Shown here in pieces: positions 1 to 11,788 of a DNA stretch of 64,000 bases. How positions within the stretch are numbered: the first letter of the stretch is position 1; each line of letters opens with the position of its first letter. This stretch comes from Castor canadensis (Eukaryota > Chordata > Mammalia > Rodentia > Castoridae), in assembly GCF_047511655.1 (NCBI RefSeq), contig NC_133392.1, positions 160,384,542 through 160,448,541 on the forward strand, read 5' to 3'. The notes under the pieces were generated by a model. The model saw nothing but the letters and a program-made list of their open reading frames with translations. It had not been told where the DNA came from and did no database searches. The position numbers and the translations under genes were made by a program.

Positions 1-92
1 CCCTTGTGAACAAATCACCTCCCAAAGGCCCCACTTTCTAACATCTTCACACTGGAGGTTGGAACTCAGCTTAAGAGTTTGGGAAGGATAAA
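1..92 (-). repeat. MLT1-type MaLR LTR fragment, cut by window start
   Basis: Read on the minus strand, the segment resembles the 5' part of an MLT1 LTR. On the plus strand the phrase 'cctcccaaaggccccacttt' followed by a 'ttcacactggaggttggaa' tract is the usual antisense signature. Only this end is inside the window, so length and subfamily cannot be given. The assignment is from remembered consensus and is tentative. Confidence 0.45.
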
Positions 93-884
93 TAGTCAGT
101 CCAGAGGCCTGGACTTCATCAATAAATGTAAAGGGCACCTACTCTGCTTGTAGAGGACATAGAGAGCCACTCCTGCAGGGGCCGGGGAGGGCTGGTGTAC
201 ATCTGTAGGACTGGCCTTCAATATGGGAAGACCCAAAGGTAAACTGCAGAACCCTGGGCAGGAGATACAAGGCCATCATCGAGAAAGCTGACACTCTGCC
301 CTGGCCTGGGCGCTTTGTGACTTGTGTTCCCAAGAAGCTTGTGGGAAATCAGCAGTGGCATCTCTCACCCCTGTCATCCACCGCAGATGGCTAGAGACTA
401 AAATAAGCAGTAAGGTCATCGACACATATGCAAATGCCACCCTCTCAGAGTGTGAGTGCTCAGACTCTGCATGGAACAATCCGGGTCCACCGAGAAGCGC
501 ACAGGTTTTGTCATGCTCGCTGTTTGCAACCCCAATGTGTCTGACTGTTGCCTTGGGATCAGGTTCCAGTGAAGACCTGTCCAGATCCCGAATTCTTCTC
601 AGTGCACACGAAGTCAGTTTACCTCATTGTTGGTCAGGACGGTGACTATCCCTACCCCCACCCCAACCCCCCTCCCACAATCTCTCCATCAAAAGCACCT
701 CTTCTGTGAATGACTATGGTCCCTGGAAGGGAAGGCGACATGATTTAAGTATGCCATATGAGCCAGGAAGGGCTGCCTAACAAGTGCTACACATGGATGC
801 CCCAAACAACAGAAATGTGTTCTCCCAGCCCCAGGGGCTAAGTCTAAGATAAAGGTGTCCTCTGAGGCCTCTGTCTGTGACATG
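93..884. other. unassigned sequence
   Basis: No repeat family, exon or RNA gene recognised. The longest open frame (322-645, plus, 107 codons) has no recognisable domain and low-complexity composition, as expected by chance. A short C-rich tract lies at about 650-680. Confidence 0.5.
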
Positions 885-1095
885 AAGACGACATCTCCTT
901 ACATCTTTACCTCATCATCCTCCGTGTGTGTCTGTGTCCTGATGTCCTCTGTTTTTAAGGACACCGGTGAGTTTGGTTTAGGGCCCAACTCTGTACCCTC
1001 ATTTTGCCATATTATATCTTAAATGGCCCTATCTTCTAACACAGCTCCATTCTGAAGGACGGGGGACCAGGGCCTCCACATATGCACTTGGGGGG
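885..1095 (-). repeat. MLT1-type MaLR LTR fragment
   Basis: The plus strand shows the antisense MLT1 order: a 'gtgtcctgatgtcctctg' tract, then 'aaggacaccggtgag', 'agggcccaactc', 'cctcattttgccat', 'aaatggccctatcttctaac' and 'attctgaaggacgggggacc'. This corresponds to the reverse complement of the stretch around 'actggtgtccttataagaag' in MLT1 consensus sequences. Both ends are diverged. Confidence 0.55.
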
Positions 1096-2254
1096 CACAA
1101 TCCAGCCCGCAACCACCAGCAATTTCTGCTCAGAGGTTTCAGCATCAGCAGACGGCCATTGCTTGCATCAGTAATACCACAGTGGTTGTGACAGGCGTCA
1201 CGCTCTGACACCTTCACTCCTGTAACACCTGCTAGCAGGCTTTTTTCTGTAGAGAACATTCATGCATACCTGCCCACAAATTTTTCTAAACACCACTGTG
1301 GGCAAACAGACTTTTCAATCTCAATGTCATCACCCATCGCCCTCACGACTCCTCCTGACACTCACTTAGGTCATTCCACACTGGTCAGTGGGATCTCTGA
1401 GGCTCGTGCCTGTGTCCTTCCGACCTGTCACCATTTTCTTGCCCCCTGGCAAAGCAGGATGGTCCAGGCTCCCTCCTTGCTATCTCTATCCTGGATCTGG
1501 AATTGGCCCTTTCTCTCAGGATGCCTGGTGTCTGTTCGCAGGAAACAATGTCAGAAACCAACACCTGGGCTCTGAGATTTTTTTGTTTTGTTTTTGTTTC
1601 TGTTTGCTTTTAGGGCCTTTCAGGGCCACACATGTTTAAGAGAATCCATGGAGGGAATTTAGACTTTCAGAGTTCTTTTAACAAGGTTTTATAAGGCTGT
1701 TACAAAGGAATTAAAATGTCCTTGAGGCAACATTTGTTATACACAGGGAATGACATTAAAAGCAGAAGAAAAACAGAGTCTCTGTATGGAGACTCACCAA
1801 TGACAGGGCCTCCCAGGAACCATTGCTGTGACTAAACACATCTGAAATTTTTACAAATGTTCCAAAAGAGATACTGCGTGATGATTCCTTCCTGTTTAGA
1901 AATGACTGTACATGTTTGTCTCGAGGTGAGAGTTACAAGTCTGTGGGATGGAGTGAAAGGTTTTACAAGGTGACATGACAGGGCAGAGAAAGGGTTGTGA
2001 GTTTAAGCATAGACAAGCACAGAGCAATACATGAGGGGAAAAACAACCCTAATTACCTTATCAAGTGATGGAGTTTGAGTCAAGAATGATGACCCCAAAT
2101 GAAATGTCACTGTTGAAAAAGATGTCGGAGTCATCCTTCCATGTTCTTCCCCAACGCTCCCAAGGCAGGGTTTCACCCCAGCCCCTCTGGGTCCCTTGGA
2201 ACTTGATAAGTAGCAACATGGTCACTGTGACCACATTGAGGCTGCCATTGAACT
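1096..2254. other. unassigned sequence
   Basis: No recognisable gene or repeat. A T/G-rich run at about 1577-1610 may be a decayed poly(T) of an old antisense insertion. Open frames of about 80 codons overlap in several frames and show no conserved features. Confidence 0.45.
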
Positions 2255-2640
2255 GTGAGCTTTCCTGTATACTGGGTATCTATTCTGTGCCTGGCCTGGG
2301 GACACAATGAAGGACTATACAGAACAAACAAACAAGCCAACACAAGCCTCAAAGTCCATGGAGGCGGCAGACAATGGATTGGTGATACCAATTTAAAAGT
2401 CATGCTGTCATGGAGGCAGGTGCTGCAGAGAGAGAGGCTTCATCTGGTGGCAGGAGCTGACGGTCACTGAGGCCAAAGCTGGTTCTGGAGGATGAACAGC
2501 GTTAAGGGGAGAAGGACAGGGAATGTCCCAGGCAGAATGACTAACACATGGTGAGGCCTCAAGTGGGTGGAGCAGGGTAAGCATAAGGAATGCAAGAGAC
2601 AAGAAAGGCCACGTGAGGACCAGAGTCTGGACAGGGATGT
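2255..2640 (-). repeat. L2 LINE 3'-end fragment
   Basis: The plus strand begins 'tactgggtatctattctgtg' then 'cctggcctggggacacaatg', matching the antisense of the L2 3' terminal region (reverse complement of the 'gtatccccagtgcctagcac' stretch). It continues with the 'cccaggcagaatgac' part typical of the antisense of L2's 'ctctgcctggaa' segment. Strongly decayed; boundaries approximate. Confidence 0.5.
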
Positions 2641-2761
2641 TGGTAGGAAGGAGGCAGGGGTTGGCAGAGCTGGATGGATATTTATTCCCCACTTGCAATA
2701 TCCAGTGCCACGTGGGTGGAGTAGCCTCCACTTAACAAAACACACTGGCTTCCTGCTGTGG

Positions 2762-3052
2762 GCCTCCAAATCCATATGTTGACGCCCTTAACCCCTATGT
2801 GATGGTACCTGAAGGCGGGGACTTTAAAGTCAGGTAGGTGTGGTTGTGAGGGAACTGCTGGCTTTTACAAGAAAAGAGACCAGGGCTGTCTGTCCCTCCA
2901 CAGTGAGAAAGTGGCTATCCATACGCCATGGAGAAGGCCCTCAGCAGCAGCTCAGTCTGCTGGTACCTTGACGTTGGACTTCTAGCCTCCAAACTGAGAA
3001 ATCAATGCCTGTTGTTAAAGTTTCTCATCTGTGGTACTTCATGACATCAGCC
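2762..3052 (+). repeat. MLT1-type MaLR solo LTR, diverged
   Basis: Reads in sense as an MLT1A-like LTR: 'ccaaatccatatgttgacgc' near the start, 'tgatggtacctgaaggcggg' in the middle, and 'accttgacgttggacttcta' plus 'gcctccaaactgagaaatca' near the 3' end, finishing at 'ctgtggtacttcatgac'. No internal retroviral sequence is attached, so this is a solo LTR. About 290 bp, shorter than the usual 370-400 bp because of internal deletions. Confidence 0.75.
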
Positions 3053-4282
3053 GATAGACAAAATACCTCGTAACCCCCTCCCTTACTCTCCCAAGATCTG
3101 CTTCTCCTGGCCTTGAGTTTGGTTGGGGACTTCAGATGCTCAAGCCACCTGGGCCCAGGTGACTGAGCTGTCTGTGCTGCTGGGCACCTGCCATCAGAGT
3201 GTTGTCCTTCCCCTACACCATGGTCCCTATCGTGTGCATGTGTGACAAAGTTGGCGTTCTGCTCTCCACTCACTTGCTCATCTCTGATAGATTTCTGAGT
3301 CTGAATGGGGACAGTTATACTGTGCCCTCTGACGTTCCAACATGGAGCATATGACTACTGGGCTATTTTGTAGCAGACAGAGGGAGAGGCTTGGACAAGA
3401 GTTAAGAAGGCCACCAAGAGAGATCTGCAGGCTCCAGGTCACTCTGGAGGGTGGGGTTGCGTGGTGGTGGTGGAGGGAGAGCCACACGTGGTGAGCACAG
3501 GTATGTTTGGGAGGCCAGTGCTTAGGATGCATGGGGGGCAAAGAGAAATTGGTGTCTAGAAATCCTAGAAATGTAGGTAGGAGCAGTCTTTGGAGAAAGC
3601 ACTCAGGGTGAACACAAGTTGGGGGCCACTGCTCCTTCCCACATTGTGTCCCCTGCCCTTCCACCTGGTGCCTGGGGTGGCTCCAGAAGCAGGGAATGAA
3701 TGCATTGATGAACAAATCTAAGCACCAACATTTTGGGGAAGGGAACAGCAAGTGATATGTTTGGGGTCCTGGTCACTGTTTCATAGGTTGGCAGAGATAC
3801 AGAGACTGGACCTACACATGTTGAGTGCAAAGTACATCTGAGACATCAGAAGGAGAGGCTAGGAGGCGCCTCACAACCCATGGATGGTGGTAGTCAGTCA
3901 GTTTACATTGCGAAAGTGGGTTGAGTTCAGGGCGTGTGGATGTTGTTTTGAGTTAGCAAATCTTGAGGGAAAACATTTCCTGAATATGAGAACATGCTTT
4001 GAGAAGAGACAACCTTGATGTGTCCTGGGCACTGGGCTGTCTTGTTCAGCTGGGATCGGGCTAGCTAGGACAGCCCAGCATCATGAAAGAAATCCACCCC
4101 CTTGGGTTCATCCCAGACACTGTGGTTGGAGGGGGCTCAGACCCCACACTCTGCCGCAGACCACAGAGGTTTTGTTCTGTGTGTGCAGTTTCTCTGTAAG
4201 ACACTGCAGGTGAAGATGGAGGAACAGAGGTGGGAGCTGTGTTCTCCACTCTCCTCCAGCAAAGAACTGCACTAACCCACAG
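3053..4282. other. unassigned sequence
   Basis: No family recognised. The longest open frame is a minus-strand 157-codon frame (3278-3751) rich in Pro, His and Cys without domain signatures; there is no splice or promoter evidence for it. Local GGTGGT-rich tract near 3440-3480. Confidence 0.45.
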
Positions 4283-4478
4283 TGAGTGCTGAGTAGGGTC
4301 CAAGCATTCTACACGTATTAACTTGTAAAATCAGCATACACGAAGTATAGGAGCTGAGCACAGCTATTACTGATTTCCAGGTGAGAAAACTGAGGTCCGA
4401 GGAGAAGTGCCTTGCCCACCATGGTGCTCCCAGGCAGTAAAAGTACTTGAATTTGAACCGGGGTTCGTCTGGTATGTG
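4283..4478 (+). repeat. MIR SINE, sense
   Basis: Carries the MIR core order: a 'tattaacttgtaaaatcagc' stretch, then 'caggtgagaaaactgaggtc', then 'gccttgcccaccatggtgct' and the terminal 'aatttgaaccggggttcg'. These match the MIR '...gatgaggaaactgaggc...', 'cttgcccaaggtcac' and 'ggattcgaaccc' landmarks. Ancient tRNA-derived SINE shared by mammals, non-autonomous and long inactive. Confidence 0.8.
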
Positions 4479-6054
4479 CAGAGACTGTGTCTTTGCCCTG
4501 TTTTTGCTTCTCCCAATGCCAAGCCACTGACAAAGCTACTGGAAGCCAGTGTCCCCAAGCACACTGCTCTGCAGGTGCCCAACATGAAGCACACTGACTC
4601 ACCGTCTGACATGGTCACTTCCCTTGACTCTGCCTCTCCCTGACTGGTGGAGCTCAAGGCCATCCAAATGAACAGCCTTGCAAATTCAACTGGTGATTTC
4701 CTCCCCAGGCTGGTTATAATGTGAGAAATGACACAAGTCTAGGCACCTGTCTCTGGGAACTCTTTTTTTGGCATGCGTCCATCTCGAGTTGCAATTACAG
4801 AGGAGAATCTTCCGTGGGTTTGTTTCATTGTCCCAATGGGTATTGCCTTGGTTTTCCTTGTAGAGGTGTAGATACATCTTCTTGACCTCCGCTAGGGTAG
4901 CATGCATTTCAACATGTTGGCAAGGAATCTCAGTGACTCACGTGGGTAGGGAACATGCTTTACGGGAAAGCCCAGATTTGAGATTTCTTCTTGGGCGTCA
5001 CAGAAAGTTTACTTCCTGCCTGGAAGTTGACAGCAGGCTCCTTCGCACAGCATTGGCTGACAACCATTTCCACGTTTAATGCAGAAGACAACTTAGTAGA
5101 CAAAACAACAGACCCGAGCTCTTGGGCGGCCTCTGCTGTCATCTGGGAGTGATGACACAGCAGTGCATAGAAAAGGGTCACAGGCAATGAGCGGTGATGA
5201 GGGCTTCGAGGCAGACTAGGGTACAGAGGGCCCTGCTGGGCACAGTGCAGGGTAGTGTGCAGTGGGATCTTCTGAGAGGAGAGCTTCAGGCGTGGCACTG
5301 GAGCAGAGAACTCAGATGTAAAGGTGAACACATGGAAATCTCAAGGGACCTGGGGACTCTTCCAGGGGCAACAAGGGACCCACTTAAACAATGTTTGACA
5401 GCTCTTTAATTGTCGACCAGGTTCCTCTGTGTATTGTGGATACGCCTTATTTCCTGGAGTCCGTGGCTTTTCCTGAAATCATTTTCTGTTGTAGTTCTTG
5501 TTCACGCTCTTGGAGAAGAGCATCTTTATTTGGGAAGGTTCAGAGGGCGTGGCCAATAAATGGCGAGGGCTTCCACGGGAGAATAGAAGTGTCTAGGAGG
5601 AAGTGGAATGTTTACATGTGTGCAATATGCTCTTCCAAGGCGCCTCCGCCATGATTGTGAAACCATGGGCTTGCTTAAATATTCCTTTATAGAAGATCTT
5701 GCAGGAATTCAACAAACCTTAAGAGTTTATCTAAGTCCCACTCAACCTCAGACCATTAACCAGCAGAAGTGGTATAGCACTAAAAACAAATGGCCCAGGG
5801 GGAGTTTGGGGGATGAATGGGCCCTGGAGTCCTCCCGGTGGTTAAAGGGAGTTTCGAGACTTCCCTACCACTTGGGGTTGACTTGGTGAGAGCCACCAGG
5901 CCTGGCCATGTTTCCTCCCGATGTTGGAAGAGACAGCGGGCTGAATGCCACATTGGTCCCACTCAGTTTGGTGGGGTTTATGTTGCAATGCTGCTTTCAA
6001 ATGCTATCTGTGCTTTGAGTAATAGTGTTCTGTAGTCATTTTCCTAACAAGGCG
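4479..6054. other. unassigned sequence
   Basis: No repeat or exon recognised over about 1.6 kb. Several open frames of 70-123 codons occur on both strands without domain features. This is the first long stretch of apparently unique DNA in the window. Confidence 0.45.
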
Positions 6055-6575
6055 TTACAGTATAAAGAATTTGATTGGCCTTTGTCCCTGGCCTGGAGGG
6101 AGACTCTAAATTCTTGGACTTTCCCCAGTAATTGGAGCATTTTTCTTATTCATGAGCCCCTTGGAGGCACTTGAGTTTTTGCTAACATATCAGGTGACTC
6201 AGGAGCAGGCTGGTCACCAGAAGGATCCTGGCTTAAGGCTTTGAGTCTGGCCCCAGAGAGGGGGAGGGCTGGAAATGGAGTTTACTCAGTGACCAATCAT
6301 CACCTACTGTGCCCCCATAATGAAGCCCACTGTACATCTTGGACATTGAGGCTAGATGACATATTGGCATACCAGAAGGGTGACCCACTCTGACTCCATA
6401 AGGACAGGCCATGGAATCTCTGTGCTTCCCAGACCTTGCCCTGGTGTGACCTTATGTGCCCATTGCTGAGTTTTCAGACTTCATAATAAAATAAGTGTAC
6501 CACTTTTTGAGTTGGTGAGTCATTCTAGTAAATTGCCACTTTAGTAAATTGTACTAGAATGGCTGCATTTGTGTC
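6055..6575 (+). repeat. MLT2-like ERVL solo LTR
   Basis: Sense landmarks recalled for MLT2/ERVL LTRs appear in order: 'gcctttgtccctggcctgga', 'cagaaggatcctggcttaag', 'gagggctggaaatggagttt', 'cataatgaagcccactgtac', an 'aataaaataagtg' polyadenylation region near 6484, and 'gttggtgagtcattctagta' near the 3' end. No gag/pol remains nearby. It is a regulatory remnant of an ancient ERVL insertion; a reverse-oriented relative runs off the right end of the window. Confidence 0.6.
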
Positions 6576-7189
6576 CAGAAGCACAGGCATCCAGGGACTC
6601 CCCCAAAGTGCACCTGTTGTCTGAAGTAAAGGTGCTTTTGGTCTGCACAGCTGGATGGACAGCGACCATGCAGATGACAGCACCCAGGGGCTTAGGGCCG
6701 TTGGGTAGACACAGAATCAGGGTGACCTGAAGGTTCTATCTATGTCCCTTCTGGCTGCAGTTTCTGCTCTCCCAGTTGTAACTTATTCCTTGTGCCAATG
6801 TCGCCCCAGTGGCTGGATGTACTCCAGAACTCGTGATGGAGAGGTGACATGAAGCTGGGTACACACATTAGAGCGATTGCCACCAAATTAGAACCAATTC
6901 AGCTGTCATCAAAGGCTGAGGTTGAAAAGGGCTCATGGCCTCCAGGGTAAACATGGGATGTGGGGTCCAACCACTCACTGGCCGTGGGAAGGAGGTAAGT
7001 CTGAGTTGGGAGGATGGGCCCCAAACACACATGGGCTTCGGAGAGCTCCACAGAGGGTACACTCACACTTCCCGGCATTAGCATGGCTGTCTGGCTCTGA
7101 ACTGGGAAGTCACTTAGCTGAGGAGGTGACTGCCTCTGTGTTTGCTAAGCATGTCCTGGGAGAATCTTGAACACTGTACAAGAACCAGT
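6576..7189. other. unassigned sequence
   Basis: Nothing recognised. The short open frames at 6868-7170 lack conserved features. Confidence 0.4.
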
Positions 7190-7585
7190 GGAAGTGTGTG
7201 TGTGTGTGTGTATTGATGTATATGTGAGTGAATATGAAGCGTGTGTGTGTGTGTGTGTGTGTGTGACTACGGCAGTGAGTGTAGGTGTGATTGTGATTGG
7301 GTGGGTCTATTTAGGTGTGAGTGTATCTGCACACGGATGTGCAATCCGTGTGTGAGGGTGTAAGCACGAGTGTATTGTGTAGTTTGTATATGTGTGTATT
7401 TGTGAGTGTGAATGAGTTTGTGAGCGGGCGTGGGTTTTGTGAATGTCTGCGTGTGTGTGAGTGTGCACCTATGTTTGTGTGCGTATGTGTTCAGGAGGAT
7501 ATGAGTTTGTGGATGCATGTCTGTGTGTACACGTGGATGTATTTTTGTGCCTGTGTGTGTGGGCACATGGCTGTGTCTCACACCA
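7190..7585. repeat. (TG)n-rich degenerate microsatellite
   Basis: Runs of TG alternate with TGTA, TGAG and TGCG variants over nearly 400 bp; the purest part is an uninterrupted (GT)n run at about 7239-7264. Alternating purine-pyrimidine DNA of this kind can adopt Z-DNA. The 178- and 150-codon open frames spanning it (rich in Cys/Val or His/Thr) are consequences of the repeat. Confidence 0.9.
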
Positions 7586-8254
7586 TGACTGTCCCCTCTC
7601 TCCTGCAGGTGCTTCATACACCACTGTCCACCCGGCCTGCACAAGGGACATCTATCTGTTCCCTGTGCCTTTGGCACCTCACTTCCAGAAGCCCGATGGG
7701 AATGGATCCTGTGTGCCAAGTGCCAACTCGGCCATGTGACAGAAAGAGCACATCCATACTGAGGACCGCTACTCCGTCCCCTGTGGGGATGGAGGGATGC
7801 TCACTCAGGGAGAACTCCACCTGCTCACGAGTCAGCACAGGTTTTCATGTTTTCTGACTCCAGCACAGACTTGGTGAGTGACAAGCCCCAGCAATTCATC
7901 ATGAGCTCTGTGACCTTGGGAGCCATCCATCAGAGGCAGAAGAAGCGAACAGAGGGCGGCAGTTTGCTGTTTACCCACAGTGCGTCTTTTATCAGCTTCC
8001 AGCATCTGGCCCCAAAACCAATATCCACTTTGGTTCATTCGTCTCGTTCAGAAGGTGTTTGTTAGGCCCCAAGCTCCCGAGTGTGATGGTTCTGTGCACT
8101 TGTGATGATGGGTAGCACCCCTCTGTCTGTCCTCTGCCTCTCACCAGGCACTCCGTCCATTCGTATGTGATGCTGTGTTTGCATGTGATAGGGTGTGTGA
8201 GGATTTCCGTATTTTTATCTATACTGTACATCGATGTGTGTGCATGGATAGGTA
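7586..8254. other. unassigned sequence
   Basis: Begins with a pyrimidine-rich tract ending 'ctctcctgcag' (7598-7608) that resembles a splice acceptor, but no supporting exon frame or donor was found. No repeat family recognised. Confidence 0.4.
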
Positions 8255-8560
8255 CTGTTTTGTCTCCGTATCTGTGGGGGATTCGGTCCAGGAACCCTCA
8301 GATGCCAAAACCTGTGGGTGCTCAAGTCCCTTGTGTAAGTGGTGTTGGATCACATGTCACTATGCATGTCCTCCTACAGACTTCACATCACAGTGTAAAC
8401 GCTACAAAAGTGGTCCTTATACTGTATTGTTGAGGGAGTAATGGCAAGAAAAAAGTCTGTACATGTTCAGTACAGACGTGTTTTTTCTCTGAGTATTTGC
8501 AACCTGTGTTTGGTAAAATCCAAAGATGGAGAGTCTATAGACACAGAGCATAGAGACCCA
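8255..8560 (+). mobile_element. MER2-like Tigger-derived DNA transposon
   Basis: The sequence follows the MER2 consensus I remember: 'ccgtatctgtgggggattcg', 'gtccaggaaccctcagatgc', 'gggtgctcaagtccctt', 'atactgtattgttgagggag', 'aagaaaaaagtctgtacatg' and 'ttcagtacagacgtg'. MER2 is a non-autonomous TcMar-Tigger element (TIR plus filler, no transposase). The 3' terminal inverted repeat is eroded; the 5' end is clearer. Inactive ancient DNA transposon. Confidence 0.8.
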
Positions 8561-8565
8561 GCTGT

Positions 8566-8987
8566 GAATGTGATCTATGTGTGCGTGACAGTGATCTGCA
8601 CATGTGAGCATGTGTGTATGATCTCTGTGTGATGTGTATTTGTGTATGTGTGTTATGTGTGTGTGCATGGGTATTTGTGTATTATGTGTATTTGTGTGTG
8701 TTATGTGTGTGCATGTGTATTTGTGTGTGAGCATGTGTGTGCATGTGTATTTGTGTGTTATGCGTGTGTATTTGTGTGTTATGTGTGTGCATGTGTATTT
8801 GTGTGTGTGCATGTGTATTTGTGTGTGCGCATGTGTGTATGTGTATTTGTGTGTGCACATGTGTGTGTGATGCACAATGCATGATCTCATTGCCCTGTGC
8901 ATTCCTATCAATCTTCCATTGTGTGTATATGCGTGTGCGTGCATGTGTGATTTATGTGAGTACATGTGTGTGTGTGTGTGTGTCCTC
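8566..8987. repeat. TG-rich minisatellite, TGTGTATTTGTG-type unit
   Basis: A compound array in which blocks of (TG)n are separated by 'catgtgtatttgtg' and 'gttatgtgtg' motifs, giving a roughly 18-28 bp higher-order repeat between about 8635 and 8870, then a purer TG run at 8965-8982. Overlapping open frames up to 182 codons on the minus strand (His/Thr) and 147 on the plus strand (Cys/Val) are by-products of the array. Confidence 0.9.
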
Positions 8988-11384
8988 CCAGCCCTGGCTC
9001 AGACAGTCCTGTGTGTTCCTTTCAATCCTGCATTGCCTCTCCTGTTTCTCCATCTCCACCCATCCCAGCGCGCCCACCCTGCCTGAGGTAGACCAAAGCA
9101 AAGTGCCTAAGACCATGCCCAGCTCCCGTGAAGGAACCCCAGTGTTAGGAGGGACACCTTGGACATCTGTTGGGTTTTAAATAAAGACAGTGTTCATTCT
9201 CAAAAGTCTTTGGGAATACAGAGAAAGGAGTGACCCACTCTTGCTAGCAAGACTGGAAAGGGGCAAAGGGGCAAAATGGGGCTGACTAGAGCTGGAAGAC
9301 CAGAGTTGGAAGACCAGAAGAAAATTCTAGATGGACATAAGTGCTGACCTTGCCACCTGGCTCCTGCTCACCCCTAGTTGTCCCCAGCCTTGGAACTGAA
9401 ATCACCTCCTGGGCTGGAGGAAATGAAGAGAGAAAAAAAAATGGAGTCATTCATCTTGGTGTCACATCAAGCCCTGAACGCTGAAGGGAGGAAGGGTGGG
9501 GAGGGGTGAAGACAAGACATCCAGAGGGTTCTGCAGCTACCTGGTGCTGGGTGCTCCCTGCTTCTGAGCTCTTCACCAGCTCCTGGTTTGACCACCCCAG
9601 AAGTCCAGGCAACAACACACTTCCCTCTTTGGACAAGAAGGCAAGTTTTGGGGGCCTGAGAGGGATTTCAGACCAGGATCTCCGGCCTCTGAATCCAGAG
9701 AGGAGGGAGAGGCTGTTGCCACTGGATCCCAGGGCTGCAGGAGGCCCTCCACTGGAGTGGGACCTAAGCTTTTCCCTGCCCCCACCCCAGTTGGACTTGG
9801 GGTGTCCCAGCATGTGACCACAGCTGTACCCCACACTCTCTGCAACTCATATTACAAATGTGGGTTGTGGATGGTGCCCTGGGACTGCAGGCACTCACTG
9901 GGGCTACCTGTGCAGGAGCATCCCAGGGCGTCTTCTGCAATAGGACAAGAGGCCATGGTCCAGAGAGCACAGGGCACAGCAAATGTCACCAGTGGGTATC
10001 TAAACAAGTCTGTGCAGTGCAAGACGTATGTCCCTGACCTTCTGAAGGAGTCAGCGGCCAGCTTGGTTCCCCACCAGGGGGGCACTGAGGGCTGAGGTTC
10101 CCGGATGATTGGACAAAAGCCCGACAGCTCAGCAACTCCAGACTCTAGCAGATCCTTCCCTCTGAGACCTTGCTCTGAGCATCCTGGGATAGCCTGTCAT
10201 TTTCCATCTACTTCTGACCCTTGTGTAGTCTCCGCCTACAATCTGCCTACTGGATTGTCAGACAAAAACAAGTCTGGATTTATGTGCAAAGAAACTGTAA
10301 TTCAACACAATTTCCATAGGAATCTGAGCACATGACACAACTGAACCAGCAGAGTGTCCTGCTGCAGGGTGAGGAGGGCCAGGAGAGACACTGGCACTTT
10401 GAAGGGTGCTGGGACATCAAGCCAAGGTGACTGCAATGTGCCCAGCTCTGGTCAGCCATCCCCAGGAGAAGCTGGTGGGGACCAGGTCTCACTTTTTGTG
10501 GTTCTTGCTCAGGCTTGCAGGGGGATGAGGGAAGGAGGTAAGACTGAAGAATGTAGGGCAAATCACTGTATGTGAGGTGGGGCATGGGGGCAGGTTTCAC
10601 ACCCCCAGGGTCCCCTTTGCTCATGCACTCCACTTCTATCCTTATGTTAGCAAGCACCTACAAGTGTCTTCGGTGGGGCTGCTTTTCCCTGGGTCCACCA
10701 GGAAAAAAGGTGACATGGTCACTGTTCAGGGGAATGACTGACATCTGTGAGGCTCTTACCCAGTTCCAGACACCCTTGGGGTCTTGTTATATTAGTCAAT
10801 TGCAAGTGAACAGGCCAGACAGAGTTATGTGCTATTGGTCATTAAAAGCAGACTCACTGGATCCCGTGGACTTGCCAAGACACAAGTCTGGGGCCCTGAG
10901 CACTTTGAGTGGAGGGCATCACTTTCAGCCTCCCACACACAGGACCCAGCCTAATGGAGTGGGAACTTGACAGAAATGTGCAAGGTGGAGACCAGGAAGA
11001 CCCACCACCATGGGGCCAGAGAAGGACCCCCAGAGGAGGGCACATTGAGGCCAAGGTTGGAGAACTAAGAGGAGGCAGCTTCACAATCACAGAGAGACTG
11101 GCATGGGGTCCAAGGCACAGTGCATCCTGCATCACTTCTCCTTTCATCTCCACTCTCCACCTGCTAGAAACAAAGTCAGTGGTGATCCATTTTCAAGGCA
11201 AGGCATTTAACTCTGGCCACTTGTTTGCGTATCAGCTTGCATATCAGTTGGGTCAACTGATAAGGGAACTTAAACTGGGAGGGGCGAATCACGACAGGAT
11301 GAGGAAATGGGTAAAAACTGTGCACGTATCAGAAAGCACAAATCACAGGGAGACCTTCCCACCACAAAAGGAGGTAGATACCAC
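8988..11384. other. unassigned sequence, 2.4 kb
   Basis: No repeat family, exon or RNA recognised. The longest frame (10909-11439, plus, 176 codons) has no recognisable fold, signal peptide or repeats and overlaps other open frames. An A-rich run at 9432-9442 may mark an old retroposon end. Confidence 0.4.
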
Positions 11385-11692
11385 TTCGAGCCTGCTTCTC
11401 AAATTTGATCAATCCCAAGAGAGGCCTACTTTTAAATAACTCAATAAGAAATTTAGGCAATGTGGGGGGAGATGGAGAATTTATACCCCATACCGCTCAG
11501 CCAATGAAGAACCGGGGAGAGACTTGCACACTAGACAATATTATACTTCTTGTAACTGCTTTGGGCATGTCTGCTCACCAGGCACCCAATCTTGCAAGAT
11601 TGCTATTAAAGTCTTGCTTTCACTGTACTCCACCTGTCTCTGAGTCCATTCTTTGAGTTTGGACAGGTGAGTGTATTTCGCACACCATCCAT
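11385..11692 (+). repeat. probable ERV LTR remnant
   Basis: The organisation is that of an LTR: a short U3-like body, a polyadenylation-like 'attaaa' near 11606, followed by 'gtcttgctttcactgtactc' and 'cacctgtctctgagtccatt', which resembles the R-U5 end of class I rodent ERV LTRs. No primer-binding site or gag follows that I can recognise. It could instead be unrelated unique DNA; the 3' half is the better evidence. Confidence 0.4.
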
Positions 11693-11788
11693 GCCAGTTC
11701 ACCCCACCCTGCGGAGGGCAGAGGTTGTGAAAGTGCCTAAGAACTCGTCCTGCCTACCCCTCAAGTACACAAAGGCTGAATTGAAAGG

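Noticed and set aside
7598-7610. Splice acceptor-like 'ctctcctgcag' as the start of an exon
   Set aside because: No matching donor, no frame with recognisable protein content, and pyrimidine-AG strings are frequent.
7267-8965. Cys/Val-rich and His/Thr-rich frames up to 182 codons
   Set aside because: Translations of TG/CA arrays, open because the dinucleotide repeat contains no stop codon.
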